Shown here piece after piece: positions 35,561 to 47,472 of a stretch of DNA of 64,000 bases. Position 1 is the stretch's first letter; each line of letters starts with the position of its first letter. The position numbers and the translations under genes were made by a program. Origin of the DNA: Distichodus sexfasciatus. Taxonomy: Eukaryota; Chordata; Actinopteri; Characiformes; Distichodontidae. The notes under the pieces are model-generated. The model had not been told where the DNA came from and did no database searches. It saw nothing but the letters and a program-made list of their open reading frames with translations. The stretch is from positions 8,331,878-8,395,877 of the forward strand of contig JAVGVS010000002.1 of NCBI GenBank assembly GCA_032718565.1, written 5' to 3'.

Positions 35561-35640
35561 CGCGTACTCAAACGCACATGCGCACATCTGCCGTGTGACG
35601 CGCGAAAATATCTCTGTTTTCTAAAATGGCGGTGTGAGCG
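35530..35640 (+). promoter_or_regulatory. nup50: nup50 promoter with ZNF143-, NRF1- and YY1-like motifs
   Basis: A TATA-less housekeeping-style promoter. An actatgtttcccataaagc stretch (about 35528-35546) resembles the ZNF143 motif, cgcacatgcgcac (35574-35586) resembles an NRF1 site, and AAAATGGCGG (35623-35632) is a YY1-type motif typically found just downstream of start sites. Transcription of nup50 probably starts near 35600-35640. Confidence 0.6.
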
Positions 35641-35747
35641 AGGCTCCCGGTGTGGAAGTGGATAGTGCTGGACGTTAACGTGACATCGAAAGTGCCCGTT
35701 TTACAGAAACTGCACTAAGCTCAGTACAGGTGTGGATTAGTAGAAAG
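35625..35747 (+). other. nup50: probable nup50 5' UTR exon
   Basis: Follows the YY1-type motif and ends at one of two plausible donors: CAG|gtgtgg (35729/35730) or AAAG|gtgtgt (35747/35748). It has no in-frame connection to the coding start, which lies in the next exon at 37786. Confidence 0.45.
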
Positions 35748-37785
35748 GTGTGTATCTGGCAACGCATTTTTGCCTTTAAACACAATTTTCTATTTCTACT
35801 GGTTTGTTAGCTAATGTTTTATCACAGCATTTACCGGCTAGCCGTTAGCCGAGTGGCTAACGCTAGCCGTACTGAATGGCGCGTGCCTGGATACCGGCCT
35901 CGTGAAGTGCGCGAGGTGGCCTTTATTTGCCGGTTTACCCGCTGTTAGCTTCTGCTAGCTGGGTAACATTGCTGTTTTAAGACGGAACGTTAATAGAAGC
36001 TGCTTGAGCTGCGTCATTATCTCGACGCCGTGATTGTGACGGATCCCGCACGTCATTGTGGAAAGAAAAGAGAGGTAATAAATCGTTTTAAGTTGACCGG
36101 AGTGCAGTAGGAGGAACCGAAGTTTGGTAGCCGCGCTGACTTTTCCGGTATGAGACTCACTCGTCGACTTTAATATCGTATTTCTTGTTCAATTTTCGCG
36201 GACTTTTCTCTAAAGTTGTCTAGACAATCATATTTTATTCACATTTCTCAGAGAAATCTCAGGGTTTGATTTACATGATGTTCATCAGGGCTGTACGAGG
36301 TTGGACAACTACAAACAATTTCAGCGTTATATATAAAATACATATTTTAACAAATGACCTTTATTGCTTTGTTTGTGTATTGACACAACTAATGTACCAT
36401 GCTCAACACCTCATTAGCACTTATTAAATAATAATTCAACATTAGCTTTCATTGACGCGTATTCTTAAATACCTTTAGTCTTAATTGCTATGCTATTTTT
36501 AAACACGTTTCTCGTAATAAGTTACTAGAATAAAATCTTTTCCGAATGTGAAGATTCAGGTCATTTTTTATAACACTGTCTCATGAAAGCACCATGTGTG
36601 AAATGTTTAATTTTAAACTCTGCTTCACTTTTATGATGCAGAATAAGAGCGGTGTGAAGAGATTACAGGTTACATGCATCGATCTCAAGTTAAACTAGAA
36701 TAAATTCAGACCACCATGTATAAAAAGAGGGAACTCTTATGAAACAGGCCGAAACTGGACCCAAGCCGCCTGTCTCTCTTTATACTTGTATATGGCTGAA
36801 ATGACAACGTTTACTTTGGTGTTATACAAAGCAGATTTCTCAGTTCACTCAGAAGTTCCCTTTTGTCAAAAGTGAATGTTGTCTAAGTACTTATAAAGAT
36901 TATCATCCTGTGAGCTCTGTTAGGCACAACTCAATGGACTTGAATGTAGTGAGAAATGTTGTTTTAGGCATTTTTTTGGATTTGTGTTTGAATCTGCCTT
37001 TGCTTAAATTTGTGTTTCACTTAGTGTTAACTTTCTATTCTCTTTTAGTAATCAGCATATTAGCATCATTCAAATATTTTAAGGTTGCAAAGGATGAGAG
37101 TATTAAGCACATAACTCTGCTTTGATTGTGATTAAATATACACTGTAGGTTATTTAATAGATCCAGCTCATTTTAAGATATTTTATGTATATCTCTTGTA
37201 AGCACATGTTCAGTAATTTACTAGACTAGAGCTGGTTTTTAAAATATCTTATATTGAGATTTATTGAAATCATGTATTTGCTACGTTGTGTCTTTAGTAA
37301 AAGGGGTTAAACAATGTACATTTTTGTAAATTGCTTTGTGGATTATAATCCAGTAAAAGATGTCCTGCTTCCGGCCAAAGTTGAAGAAATCCTTTGTAGG
37401 AGCTGAGCTTTTCTGTACTTCAAAATCCCATGATGCTAATTCAGTGCCTTAATGTAATTTACTAACCAAATTAATATAGAGCTAGGATTATTTAATTGAT
37501 TTCTGCCCTTGAAAATCTGAATAGAATTTGGAATTATTTGATGATATCCAGTTGTGGCTCTACAACATAATGCCCTGGTTTAATATGCCATAGTAAAGGA
37601 CGATGCGTTTTAATATTAAATATGTGAATTCCAAGCCATGTGTTGCATGTAAATCTGCTGATAAACTCATTTTTGATTTTCAACAATCCAGATGTCACTA
37701 AATAGCACAGATTTTGTGCACTGCTCACTTTGTTGTTGTCATTACCCTCTTTAATGCTTTCTTTATTTGCTTTATGTGTAAGCAG
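35748..37785 (+). other. nup50: nup50 first intron
   Basis: CpG-rich to about 36150, then AT-rich. No further exon is certain; a possible extra 5' UTR donor (GAGAG|gtaata) sits near 36075. The ORF at 36910-37125 is hydrophobic and unrecognised, probably chance. Confidence 0.5.
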
Positions 37786-37792
37786 ACCTGTG

Positions 37793-37861
37793 ATGGCAAA
37801 GCGGATTGCAGACAAAGTGCTTACAGACAGGAACTGGGATCAGGAAGATGAAGCAGAAGAG
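37793..37861 (+). CDS. nup50: nup50 coding exon 1 (start codon)
   Basis: The exon begins at 37786 after tttatgtgtaagcag. ATG at 37793 opens MAKRIADKVLTDRNWDQEDE, the invariant Nup50 N-terminus. It ends GAG|gtgaga in phase 0 after 23 codons. Confidence 0.97.
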
Positions 37862-40800
37862 GTGAGATTAAGCGTTTAATGAACCTGAGCTAATTTTGAG
37901 TTGCTTGTCTTCTGAAGACAGTTGACATTACTATCACTAACCTTTTGAATTAGACTTCATCACAGTCACAGAGGTAAAACAATCCAAATAAAGGTACTGC
38001 TGTGCATTTAAATGCCATCATGTTCTTGTCATATTTTAAAGGTTCATTTCTCCTGTCCAGCTGTGAATCTTAATGTATGTATAACAAAAATGAGGATCTG
38101 TCATTAGTGGATGACTGACATGCGTCTGAATCTGTCAAGAGTCGTAGATCATAGGTCATAGATTAATGCTTGGGAAATGCCAGTCTGCACTGCAGATGTC
38201 ATGTACTTTGATGTTTTCATTACGCTGAAGTGATATTGTAAGTACCTCTAAGAATAAATGTGTTCAAAGGCTGGGCAATTATTCAAAACTGACATTCAGC
38301 CTAATCTTGCACTTGGATTATTTTGATTATTTTTTTCATTCCTTTAAGAATTAAAAATAGTAATTCTGTTTATTGCCCTGTGTTTTCAATTGTTTAAAAT
38401 CACAGTGATAATAGTTGAGTGTTTTTACATTGCAAACCTTGTTGGTGAACTATGAGGCCTAAAAACTAACAAGAAGAAAAATCAATAGTTAGTTAATTAG
38501 AATTAGAACCTTTTCACTATTTAATTGTGTTTATGCCCATATTCAATCTGAAAGGCAGTTCACATATCTTAAAGCATTAATTAATTGTTGCATTTGGCTT
38601 TTATTTCACTTTATGATAAACAGAACCTACCGTGCCTCGACATAACACAGAATTTCTCTCTTTAGGCTGGGACGTTTTCTCTTGCAAGTGAAGATGTGTT
38701 AAAATCCCGAGCCATCAAAAAAGCCAAGCGTCGAAATGCTGGCAAAGAGGTAGGTTTGTGCTTTTATATTATATTGCATTTTACAGATGTCCTTGGCCTT
38801 GTGTCACATCAAAATTAGTGTTGCATATCATAAAAATAAGACCAGATTTAAGCCAGTCATTTATTTTTGGGTTTGGTTTGTGTATTTGCTTCAGCTTTTT
38901 TTATTTTATTTATATGGTTCTGTGTACCCTCTTGTAGTCGTAAGTCAGTGACAATGAATGCTAGAACACTGAGTGCACAGAATGTGAATTATAGATGCTT
39001 TTTTCCTTTGCCCGCAGGCAGACAGTGGTGGAGCATTTAAAGGCTTTAAGGGTTTCTCTCTGACGCCGTCAGCTCCAGCAGCTGGAGGATCCTTTGGAGG
39101 TTTTGGAAACCTGGCAGGTTTCAGCTCCCTCACCAGCTCAACCAAAGACAGCACAGCATCTGTTACCACATCGTGTGGAGGTTTCAGCTCCCCTGCCACC
39201 AACAAAGATCCTGTTACTGGTATTTAATCTATATCTATGCATGCCCTTGATATAAAGACAAGAAAGTTTATTGGTTAGTAACTTATTGTAATCTTAATTA
39301 AATGTTGGTTATTTATCAAGACAGAAACATAACCCTTTAAATTAGATGTGAGCATTTCTTTAAATTGGCATAGCTGTAGCATTACATTTTTGAATTGAAA
39401 TGGACTCCTATTGCTGCGGGGAGAATTGGCATTTCAAGGTAATGGAGCTGAATCTGCAGCATGTGTGCTAGACTGCTATAGCTCAGCTGAGGGATTGGGG
39501 GGGTGGGGCTTCGACGGAAACAGCAGGCCGAATTTGAAAGCTGTATTGCTTTTCTTTTGCTGTGTAGCAGCCTTGATATGCCCACGCAGACACACACACA
39601 CACACACTTCCACACAGCCCTTCAGCCCCACCCCGCTCTGTTTGCTGAGCTAAAGGCAGCTTAAAGAACATCACCACTTTTCATGCAGTCATGGTCCTCA
39701 TCTCTCTCTCTTCCTCTCGCACTACCTCTCTCCCTCCCCCCTCCTAACCTCAGGCTCCCTGTCATTCAATGGCGGTGCCTCCTCCTCCTTCTCCTCTTTC
39801 TCCAAGCCGACATGCGGTAGTGATGTCACACAAAACGGCTCCGCCTCCAGCCCGGCCATCGGCTCCGACAGCGGCAAGAACAGCAGCAGCAGTATCAGCA
39901 GTGAGGAATACGACGGGCAGGTCATCGCTCTCAACTGCTCTGTGCGCGACTGGATCATCAAACACGTCAATGACAACCCCCTGTGCGACCTCAACCCGAT
40001 CTTCCGCGACTACGAGCTCCACCTGGCCAGCATTGTGAAGAAATACGGCAGCGGCGCAGCTGAGCAGGAAAACGCTGGGGCTAAGCCGGAATCGGGAGGG
40101 GAGGAGAAGCGAGAGCTCCAGGCGATTGTATCCACGGCAGCAACCACACCATCCTGCCCCAGCAGCAGCAGCAGCAGCACTGGCACAGTCACCCCGGTGA
40201 AAAGCTCTGTTCCCACAGGGGTTACCTTTAACTTCGGCCAGAAGGTGGACAGCTCTGTGTTGGGCTCTCTCGCCTCCGTCTCGTCCTCCGGCTTCTCCTT
40301 CACCACATCATCCTCCTCCTCTTCTTCCACCTCCCTGTTTGGAGGTGCAGCTAGCAACACTCAGACTGCAGGTATGTGTTCAGCTACATTTCGTTTAGAT
40401 ACATTGTGCAGCTGGTTAGTAGACTCCTCTTCATGGGCTGCAAGTGGAGTATTTTTAAGATACGATCACAATTTGAGGTAGAATCACTAATTCAGAGACT
40501 AATTGAGTTATTTATCAGGGGCTTCTCCATGGTTTGGTTTTTGGTCTAACTTTTGCCATTGTTAAATGTAAACCTGTGCTTTGTGCTTCTGTAAGGTTGG
40601 GCAGAGAGAGCTTTTTTTCTTTTTTCGTTTCATGAGTTGGCATAGAATACTAGATATATTTTGGTTTTATTAGTTAAGTCATGCAATAAAACAGTGTATT
40701 ATAAACGGTGGTTGTTTAACATTATTCAACTAAACACAGAAACTTATAAACTGGTTTATTAGTGACTGGATCATGAGATTGCTTTATATAGGTATGATTA

Positions 40801-43364
40801 AGCATTTTCATTACTTCCCAGTCTCAAAGAACAGATTAATGGGTGTTCACTCTGAAATAAATTTGTCATTTTTTTCCAGTTCAGTTGGTGCTGAGGTGTG
40901 TCACTAGCCCCACTGCAGTGCATATGCCTGTTATGATGACTGACATGTCTTCATAACCAGTCAGAATATTACTCTGCTGATCTGCTTGTGGTGCTGTGAA
41001 AGTTTTGAGGACCATGTGAATTTTGTGTGTTAATTACAAAGATGCAGTTAGACACACAGTACCGTGCAAAAGTCTATTTTTCATATTGTGCTTCCAATGA
41101 GACAGACATGTTTTTACTTTAGTCTTGTGGAATTTTACTTCCATTTACGTTTGCACATGTTCCAATAAATTACTGTACTGGTTGTTTCTTAGCAAAACAA
41201 AAAAGTGTATGTTGTCCACTTTAGCATAGTAGTCTATATTTATGCACATAAGGTTTTTATATTGCATGTGGTAGTTTTCTTAAGGCATTCTGGAAATCAC
41301 CACAGCCCTGATATTGACTGGTAAAAGCTTAAAAAGGTTATCGGCAGACGTGAAAACCGACGCCAATGAGAGTGGCACGATCAGGTGTAATCTACCTAAC
41401 CTTAGACGATGGATAAAGCTTAGTGTTAGTTTTGCTATTTTAATTAAAAGCAATCTATACGGCTCTAATTTAACGTAAACCTTAATTAATATGATTTCCA
41501 GATCTTTCATGAATGAGCCTCTGCATTTAGTCAAAAACCCAGAATTGCTCTAGTATTGATAGGTCTCTTTGATTTCAGATCAAAATGGAGCAGACGAAGA
41601 ATCGGAAGAACCTCCGGTCCCCGTGGTTAAAGAGATTAAGGAAAAAGACGCCTTCTACTCTAAAAAGTAACCACTGTGCTTGTCTGTGTTAGGTCTTGTC
41701 ATGTCAAGTTAAGCATCCATCCATTAAAAATCCATGCTCATCTTTGCATGTTTGTATTTCAGGTGCAAGTTGTTCTATAAAAAGGAGAGCGAGTTTAAGG
41801 AAAAAGGCGTTGGTACCTTGCATTTGAAAATGGTCTCTGAAGGCAAGCTGCAGCTCCTAGTGCGGGCGGATACCAACCTGGGTAAGATTTATAAATGTGT
41901 TCAACACGCATTACCTCAAGTTCTCCTGGCTGATTTAAGGAGAGGAAAACGAGTGGCAGCGATGGTGCCGTGTTAGAATGAAGCGTGCTGCCAGTGCACT
42001 TTTTTTTAATGAAACGAAGGATACAGTTCATATTGTCACCCTCTTAAAATAATGGCCTAAGTCATATTTTTACGTTTTTCTAAATAGAGGTGGCCAGCAT
42101 CATGAAGAGCTGATTTAGGCAAAGAAATCATTTTTGTCAAGAAATGTCTTGGGGCATTATTTTACGAAGGTGACGATGTGGAACATTGTGGGTTTTTTAA
42201 AAAAAATGCTGCTTCTTCAGCACGCTGCATCATTAGTATGTTGAGTAGCAGTATTTTTGGCTGATTTTATTTGTGTGACTTAAGGCTGTGTTTAAGAATG
42301 ATGGAGGCTTTGGTCACATCTAACGAGACCCCTGAACGCCTCTCCTCCCTGCTGACTCCCCGAATTTGCCTTGTCGGTCTAAAGTAGGTCAGATTGCCAC
42401 GGCGAATAAGAATCACGGAGCTAGCGGCGTGATGGAGAGAAACAAAAGAGATATTACTGTTTATTATAAGGCGTTTGCTTAGACCTGGGATTTTCTTAGC
42501 GGGGGAGGGTTTGTTACTGCAGAAAACGGAATAAATAATATTCAAAGAAGACCACCCTTCTCCCCCTGGTGGACTTTCAGAGAAATGCAAAAAAATGAGT
42601 TATGTTTATTGCACCTTCTCCGCCATTTTCTCTTTCAGCTGAGACTTTACATCTGCATTCTACTTAGTGTTTTTATTGTACTGACAAACGATTTGTAGAG
42701 GAGGAGGGCAAAGCTAAATGGACAAATAAGTCCAAAAATGTAATCAGATTAAAAAATATCTTGTGAACCTAAATAAAGCTATATTTTTGTGAGAGCAAAA
42801 CTCAGATAAGGACTTTTTATCTAATTTAAATGAACATAGCCTCCTTGTTTTAAATTCTTTTACAGTGAGGGCTGCCTCCATGACCATTTATTTTCTGTCA
42901 GAAACTGTGACCAATAAATTATGCACCTGGATGATGATGATGATGCCTGTTTTTATTTTCTCTGCTTATAAACTAATAACTTGAGTCTAATGAGTGATCT
43001 TTGAACTTCGTTTCTTGTGGTAGACTATCATACTTTAGCAGAATTTTGTAAATCTGATGTCTTTTGTTTTTTTAAATCAGCAGTCTTAATCTTTATCTTT
43101 TCCTTTTGCTGTTTTCATCATTTCGTGACTAATGTAAAGCTTGTACCTTTTTTTCATCTAATAGGCAACATTCTACTGAACATCATGGTTACCTCCACGA
43201 TGCCCTGCTCGCGAACGGGCAAGAACAATGTAATGGTGGTGTGTGTGCCAAACCCCGCCGTGGACGTCAAGAACCCTGCCACGCCGGTGCCAATGCTGAT
43301 CCGCGTGAAAACGGCAGAGGATGCCGACGAACTCCACAAAATTCTACAGGAGAAAAAAGCATGA
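37793..43364 (+). CDS. nup50: nuclear pore complex protein Nup50, complete
   Basis: Nup50 is a mobile nuclear-basket nucleoporin that binds importin-alpha, Nup153 and Ran and helps cargo release and importin recycling. Seven exons join in phase: 37793-37861, 38666-38749, 39018-39219, 39754-40371, 41579-41666, 41763-41881 and 43165-43364. They total 1380 bases, giving 459 residues plus TGA (human about 468). Residues 1-51 (MAKRIADKVLTDRNWDQEDE..., KKAKRR) form the importin-alpha-binding N-terminus. FG/GF motifs (GFKGF, GGFGNLAGF, FNFGQ, SLFGG) are spread over residues 60-325, with a conserved VRDWIIKHVNDNPLCDLNPI block near 181-200. Residues about 350-459 are the Ran-binding domain (CKLFYKKESEFKEKG...). 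A Ser-rich tract near 295-315 is low complexity. All introns are GT-AG. Promoter at 35.6 kb; poly(A) signal at 44480. Confidence 0.97.
38666..38749 (+). CDS. nup50: nup50 coding exon 2
   Basis: Acceptor ctctctttag, donor GAG|gtaggt, 28 codons in phase 0. It encodes AGTFSLASEDVLKSRAIKKA and a basic KRRNAGKE cluster, the second importin-alpha contact in the family. Confidence 0.97.
39018..39219 (+). CDS. nup50: nup50 coding exon 3 (FG repeats)
   Basis: Acceptor tttgcccgcag, donor CTG|gtattt, 202 bases (phase 0 to 1). Encodes GF/FG-rich sequence including FKGFKGFSLTPS and GGSFGGFGNLAGFSS. Confidence 0.95.
39220..39753 (+). other. nup50: nup50 intron with (CA)n
   Basis: Contains a G-rich patch at about 39490-39510, a (CA)n run at about 39590-39607 and a CT-rich acceptor region. 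The ORFs here are intronic. Confidence 0.7.
39754..40371 (+). CDS. nup50: nup50 coding exon 4 (large central exon)
   Basis: Acceptor cctaacctcag, donor GCAG|gtatgt, 618 bases (phase 1 to 1). Holds the conserved VRDWIIKHVNDNPLCDLNPI block, a Ser/Thr-rich linker and FG motifs (TFNFGQK, GFSF, SLFGG). Much more GC-rich than the surrounding introns. Confidence 0.96.
40372..41578 (+). other. nup50: nup50 intron
   Basis: AT-rich, no recognised repeat family and no exon. The minus-strand ORF at 41280-41534 is unsupported. Confidence 0.6.
41579..41666 (+). CDS. nup50: nup50 coding exon 5
   Basis: Acceptor ctttgatttcag, donor AAA|gtaacc, 88 bases (phase 1 to 2). Encodes an acidic linker (DQNGADEESEEPPVPVVKEI) leading into the Ran-binding domain. 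Confidence 0.95.
41763..41881 (+). CDS. nup50: nup50 coding exon 6 (Ran-binding domain, first half)
   Basis: Acceptor tttgtatttcag, donor CTGG|gtaaga, 119 bases (phase 2 to 1). Encodes KCKLFYKKESEFKEKGVGTL and LQLLVRADTNLG, the core of the RanBD fold. Confidence 0.97.
41882..43164 (+). other. nup50: nup50 last intron
   Basis: No recognised repeat or exon. A (GAT)n-like patch lies at about 42931-42945. Confidence 0.6.
43165..43364 (+). CDS. nup50: nup50 terminal coding exon
   Basis: Acceptor ttttcatctaatag; 200 bases from phase 1 to TGA at 43362-43364. Encodes GNILLNIMVTSTMPCSRTGK and ends DADELHKILQEKKA, the C-terminal helix of the RanBD. Confidence 0.97.
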
Positions 43365-44505
43365 GGTGGCGTCAGCCCTTTCACAGACTCTGTCCAGCTG
43401 CCATTTTTAATAAAACGCCCTCCTCCTCCCCCCTCCACATACATGTCATGTACTGCCTGAATGTGCTTTGCATGGCCGTATGTGACAACAACCCCAGTCG
43501 TGTCATCCCAAGAGTCCCAGACTCGCGCTTCACCACATCCATCTCAACTACAACAGTTTCTACATGCATGCCGGGACTCGTCCGTCATGAGCAGTGGCAA
43601 CAAATCAGTTCACATACTGTGAAAACCCAGCGGTCCTACTTCCAGGCTTTTGGCAATTCGCATACATGTCGGTTTAAATCTTTTGAGGTTTAACTATTTT
43701 TTTAGGTAGCGAGGTAAAGACAGGTTCAACCACACAGCGTGAGCGTACAGGCTGTTAACGAGGCCGGTTTTGAACATTCCGTCAAGTTTTAATTTTTGCT
43801 GCTATTTAACGGAAGTAAATTGAGAGTATACTTTTTTGGAATTTTGGACGTGTTTTTACTCGGCTCTGAATGTGTGAGGATTGATTAAACTAGATGATGT
43901 ATGAATTGGAGTTTAGATTGACTGATTTGTACATACTCGTCTTGCTCCTTTATTGATGAAAGGGTATGTTCATTTTAAAGCAGACTTGAAGTTTGGAAAA
44001 CATTTGCCTTGCTTAAAGCCCTTCCATCTCTCAAAGAGGATAAAAATACAGGGAAGAGTGATAAAATATAGATTTCATGTTTCTTAGCGATCTGCATTTT
44101 TCTAGATGTTTGGAAGAGTTGCCGATGTTTCTGTCCTAATCACTTAAATTGTTCCAGACGTTTTGAGTTTTTTGTGTTCTGTGTGTGACTCCTGACGTTT
44201 GCTGTAACAGGTATTTATTCAGAGGAAGAATTCGTCAGTCCTCTTGAGTGCTTTGTGTAAACAGACTCTGTACAGCTCCTGCTCCCAAACATCTGTCATT
44301 CTACAGCACTGTTCAGACTTCTTATCCTGCACACTATCTGCTGGCTCTGTGGCAATCTGTCTTAAAGTGGATCTTGGTGAACTTTTTTCTTTTTCATTTT
44401 TCTTTTGCCAAGTGACCTTTGTAACGCCTTAGATGATGAGGCATGCGTACAACACCTTTTGTAGATTCGTTAATTGGCAAATAAATCAAGCGAAAGAGTA
44501 CTCAT
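43365..44505 (+). other. nup50: nup50 3' UTR
   Basis: Runs from the stop codon to a canonical AATAAA at 44480-44485; cleavage is expected about 15-25 bases on. ORFs inside it are not supported as coding. Confidence 0.7.
44480..44485 (+). terminator. nup50: nup50 polyadenylation signal AATAAA
   Basis: First canonical AATAAA found downstream of the nup50 stop codon, 1.1 kb into the 3' UTR. Confidence 0.65.
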
Positions 44506-44892
44506 GAATCTTGTTCTTGTGGACTTTGAAGCTTTTAATGGCTTTACGTGCAGGTGGCCTTAGATGCTGCAGAAACGCTGTGACTTGCCAGCACCTTCAG
44601 ATAAAAAAGCCACACAAGAAAGAATTAATTAGCATCTGAAAGGTAAAGTGCTTTCTTTTACTTTTTTATGATGTATGGTATATCTGACCTCTGCTCTGAT
44701 ACCAGGGGAGTTTTCAGACCTGTGGTGCAAGTGCTAGGTTTGGAATGAGTTTGAAATATCCCATAATTTGGTTCCGTTTCACTTGGCGGTCCATTAAAGA
44801 GAACCCACATTTACAAACAAGTGAGCAAACGTTAGTGTCATTAGTCAGGACCTAGATTCCAGAATAACACGGGGAGTGAACAGACTGTTTAA

Positions 44893-45749
44893 GGGAGCTA
44901 TATGTAAGAGATTTATGGCAAGTAATCAATAAAATCAACATAATAAGGAATCCTGTTCATTTGAAATACTGATCTCACTGACAAAATGAGTTCAGCCAGA
45001 ATATTCCCATTTTAACATTTAAATTTACAGCCCGCAAATCGTGTTGTTTTGGTTTTGTGTCTTGGCCCATAGTGTCACCCACCACTATCGGCCAGTCACA
45101 AAGTAGCATTTTGGCAGCCAGGTTGCCAGTTACCACTGAGCTGCAACTACGAGCACTCTGGATTACCAATGTCTGATGTTACTAAAACTAAAAGGCCTCG
45201 CTATGAGTCTCAAAAATGTCTTGACCAAAGCAGAAACACAACGAGGATCAGCACAGGAGATGCGTTTGAAAGATGGAGACGGCTGAAAGCAGAGAAGAAT
45301 TTGAAGATGGATGCCGAAGTGGCTAATTTTCTACTGGACAGGTAAGATGTAGTCGAGGTTGGCTAACTTGCATCACCACAAGACGTAGGGATGAATATTT
45401 CAGATATTTTCAACAGTTGAATAACGTTAGTCATGTTGGGTCATAGATTGTAGCCCATGTGCAGGAAGGTCACTAACCGACTGAATTGTTTCCGAAACAA
45501 AAACGGTGACTTGTGATGGCTGACATCAGCATCGTGTTACGCTGAGACAGTGTGGTAACAGTGCAAACATTAGCACGCTAATTATGGCAATACCAAACAT
45601 AACACTAGACACTAGATAGGCCAAACATGGGGATCCGCCAACCTATCTGGCAACCTCGAGTCTGGGAAGGAGGGGCAGGGGAAACGACACGCTTCGGTGT
45701 TTTGAATTCGACTGCAGCAACAGTTTTGACCACAGTCTTACATTCTCCT
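44893..45749. mobile_element. TTAA-bounded non-autonomous DNA transposon
   Basis: The left end TTAA-GGGAGCTATATGTAAGA and the right end TCTTACATTCTCCT-TTAA are inverted repeats with TTAA at both outer edges (44889-44892, 45750-45753). TTAA target sites point to the piggyBac or Kolobok superfamilies. About 857 bp, no transposase. It contains the exon-like ORF at 45169-45341. Confidence 0.7.
45169..45341 (+). CDS. exon-like ORF inside the TTAA element
   Basis: An ATG-led frame of 57 codons plus two bases ends exactly at a consensus donor (GACAG|gtaaga); the frame stops at once if read into the intron. It encodes a basic N-terminus (KTKRPRYESQKC) and an amphipathic segment (AFERWRRLKAEKNLKMDAEV, then FLLD). 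I recall this segment type as a recurrent N-terminal piece of multicopy fish proteins but cannot name the family. It may be a captured first exon or the 5' part of the parental transposon's gene. Confidence 0.4.
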
Positions 45750-45759
45750 TTAATCAACA

Positions 45760-46955
45760 TTACATTTGTGATGTTCGTGTTCAACAACAGCCTGAACCAA
45801 ACGCAGTTTGCTCCTACCAGTAGAACAGGTGGTGTGTGGGAGGGTGAGAGGGGGTGTATATGAGTGCTTATATGTGTGGGTGTTTGTGTTTGTCTTTGAT
45901 CTGTCCAGGATTCCAAGTTTATCCTCCGTCTCCTTGCTACAGCAATAATCTGTTGTTACCACAACACACTATAAAGGCCCATCATGCAGAGCGATGTTTC
46001 TTGGTTCTTTGCACCCCCGTATCTGATCAGATTCTCACTACAAATCATCTGCCCCAAAAGTTAAGTTTGAATTGGTCCTCCACCTCTAGATGGTCTCGGA
46101 TCAGAGGTGGTGTGGATTCCAGTTTGATTGCTGCGTCCAAGGACCAAAATGCACTGAACTTAAGCTGAAAGCCCTCCACGGTCTGAAACGAACTCTGCGT
46201 ACGAACGTGGTGTGAAAATGTCCTCAGAGCACAATATGGCTTTTGTCTGAGGCATTGCATGAAAAGGCACGCTGGCAATAAAACATAATCTAGTAATAGT
46301 TGTAGCAGTAGAACATATTGAAATGAAAAATGCTACAACTTCATTTAGTATGCAGCAAACCTTGTGGAGGAAGTCATCAATATTACATATGAAACAACTA
46401 ATTTCAGCGTACCGTTCATCACCGCTCTCATGGGGATTGGTTTGGAAGTTGAAGAACCCAGAGGAAATCGTCTCAAAAAGAGAAAAGTGACTGGTGAAAG
46501 TTGCTGCTTTCTGAAGATGAGGAATTACATTTAATTATTAACTCCGTGCTGTCAGTAATGATTCTGTAGTTCAACATTCAGAGTGCAGCACAGATACAGG
46601 CCATTCTGTTTTTCCTTTGCTGTCACCACAAGTGTCTGTATTTTTCTCACTTGTCTCTGTTGGTGTGACCCTTTCGAAGAAGTGCTCGCTCTCTCTGGCT
46701 CGGAGCTCCTTCCATCTGTGTTTTTCTCTTGGCCCAGGCCTGGCCCGACTGTGGCACGTGGACAGGTGCATGTGGCTCTCGCCGTTCCCCGGAGACAAAT
46801 ATGGAACTGTGCCTTGTTCGGGCTGCTGCTGGCAGACAGATTTTAAATCACGCTGGTCATATTGCTAGTTTAAAATAAGGCAAAACAATTTGAGGGGTTC
46901 ATTTAAAGCATCATAAGCACAAAAGGCACCAGTTAAAAACTTCTGTTGAGAACTG
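45760..46955. other. intergenic, no gene seen
   Basis: ORFs on both strands (45605-45962, 46045-46278, 46571-46868) show no domain. Probably mixed old repeats. Confidence 0.4.
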
Positions 46956-47021
46956 TATTAACCACAAGGTCTTGTTTACAGCGTTCTGAAAGGGTTGGGT
47001 TTCTGCAGCGGTTAAACTATT

Positions 47022-47416
47022 AGGGCTGAAACTAACAATTATTTAGATAATTATTTGGGCTTTTTTGATTAATGGATTAATTGGTAGGTAAATGTACAAT
47101 TAGGTTTAAACATGTTTAAATCTATTTTTTCAATGATTCAATAAATTTGAATATTTACATCTAAAAAGAGATTTAAAACTTTGCTTTTAACGTTTATAGT
47201 TTTGGGAACCCTAAAATTTTATTAGGTGATGCTCGGCAGCATATCTTGCGTACGCAAGTCACGTCAAGATCATACTACACATTAAAAAAATATATATATT
47301 GGAAATTAAGCCCCAGCAATACTGTATTTGGTTATGTAATGAAATAAGCAACCAGTCGATTAGTAAATTAGTTGGCAACTATTTCAATAATTGATTGTCA
47401 TTTGTTTTAGGCCTAC
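47022..47416. mobile_element. hAT-like non-autonomous element
   Basis: Left end TAGGGCTGAAACTAACAATTA and right end AATAATTGATTGTCATTTGTTTTAGGCCTA form imperfect inverted repeats of a very common fish type. About 395 bp, AT-rich, no ORF, no clean target duplication. Confidence 0.6.
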
Positions 47417-47472
47417 CATGATTCACCATGACGGTGACAATCTGAGCGCTCTCTCACCGTCCTATATTCTAA

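Noticed and set aside
39411..39677. ORFs on both strands between nup50 exons
   Set aside because: They fall within a GT-AG intron whose flanking exons join in phase, and they span a CA repeat.
46571..46868. Overlapping ORFs on both strands near 46.7 kb
   Set aside because: Three frames are open at once in repeat-rich DNA; no recognisable motif.
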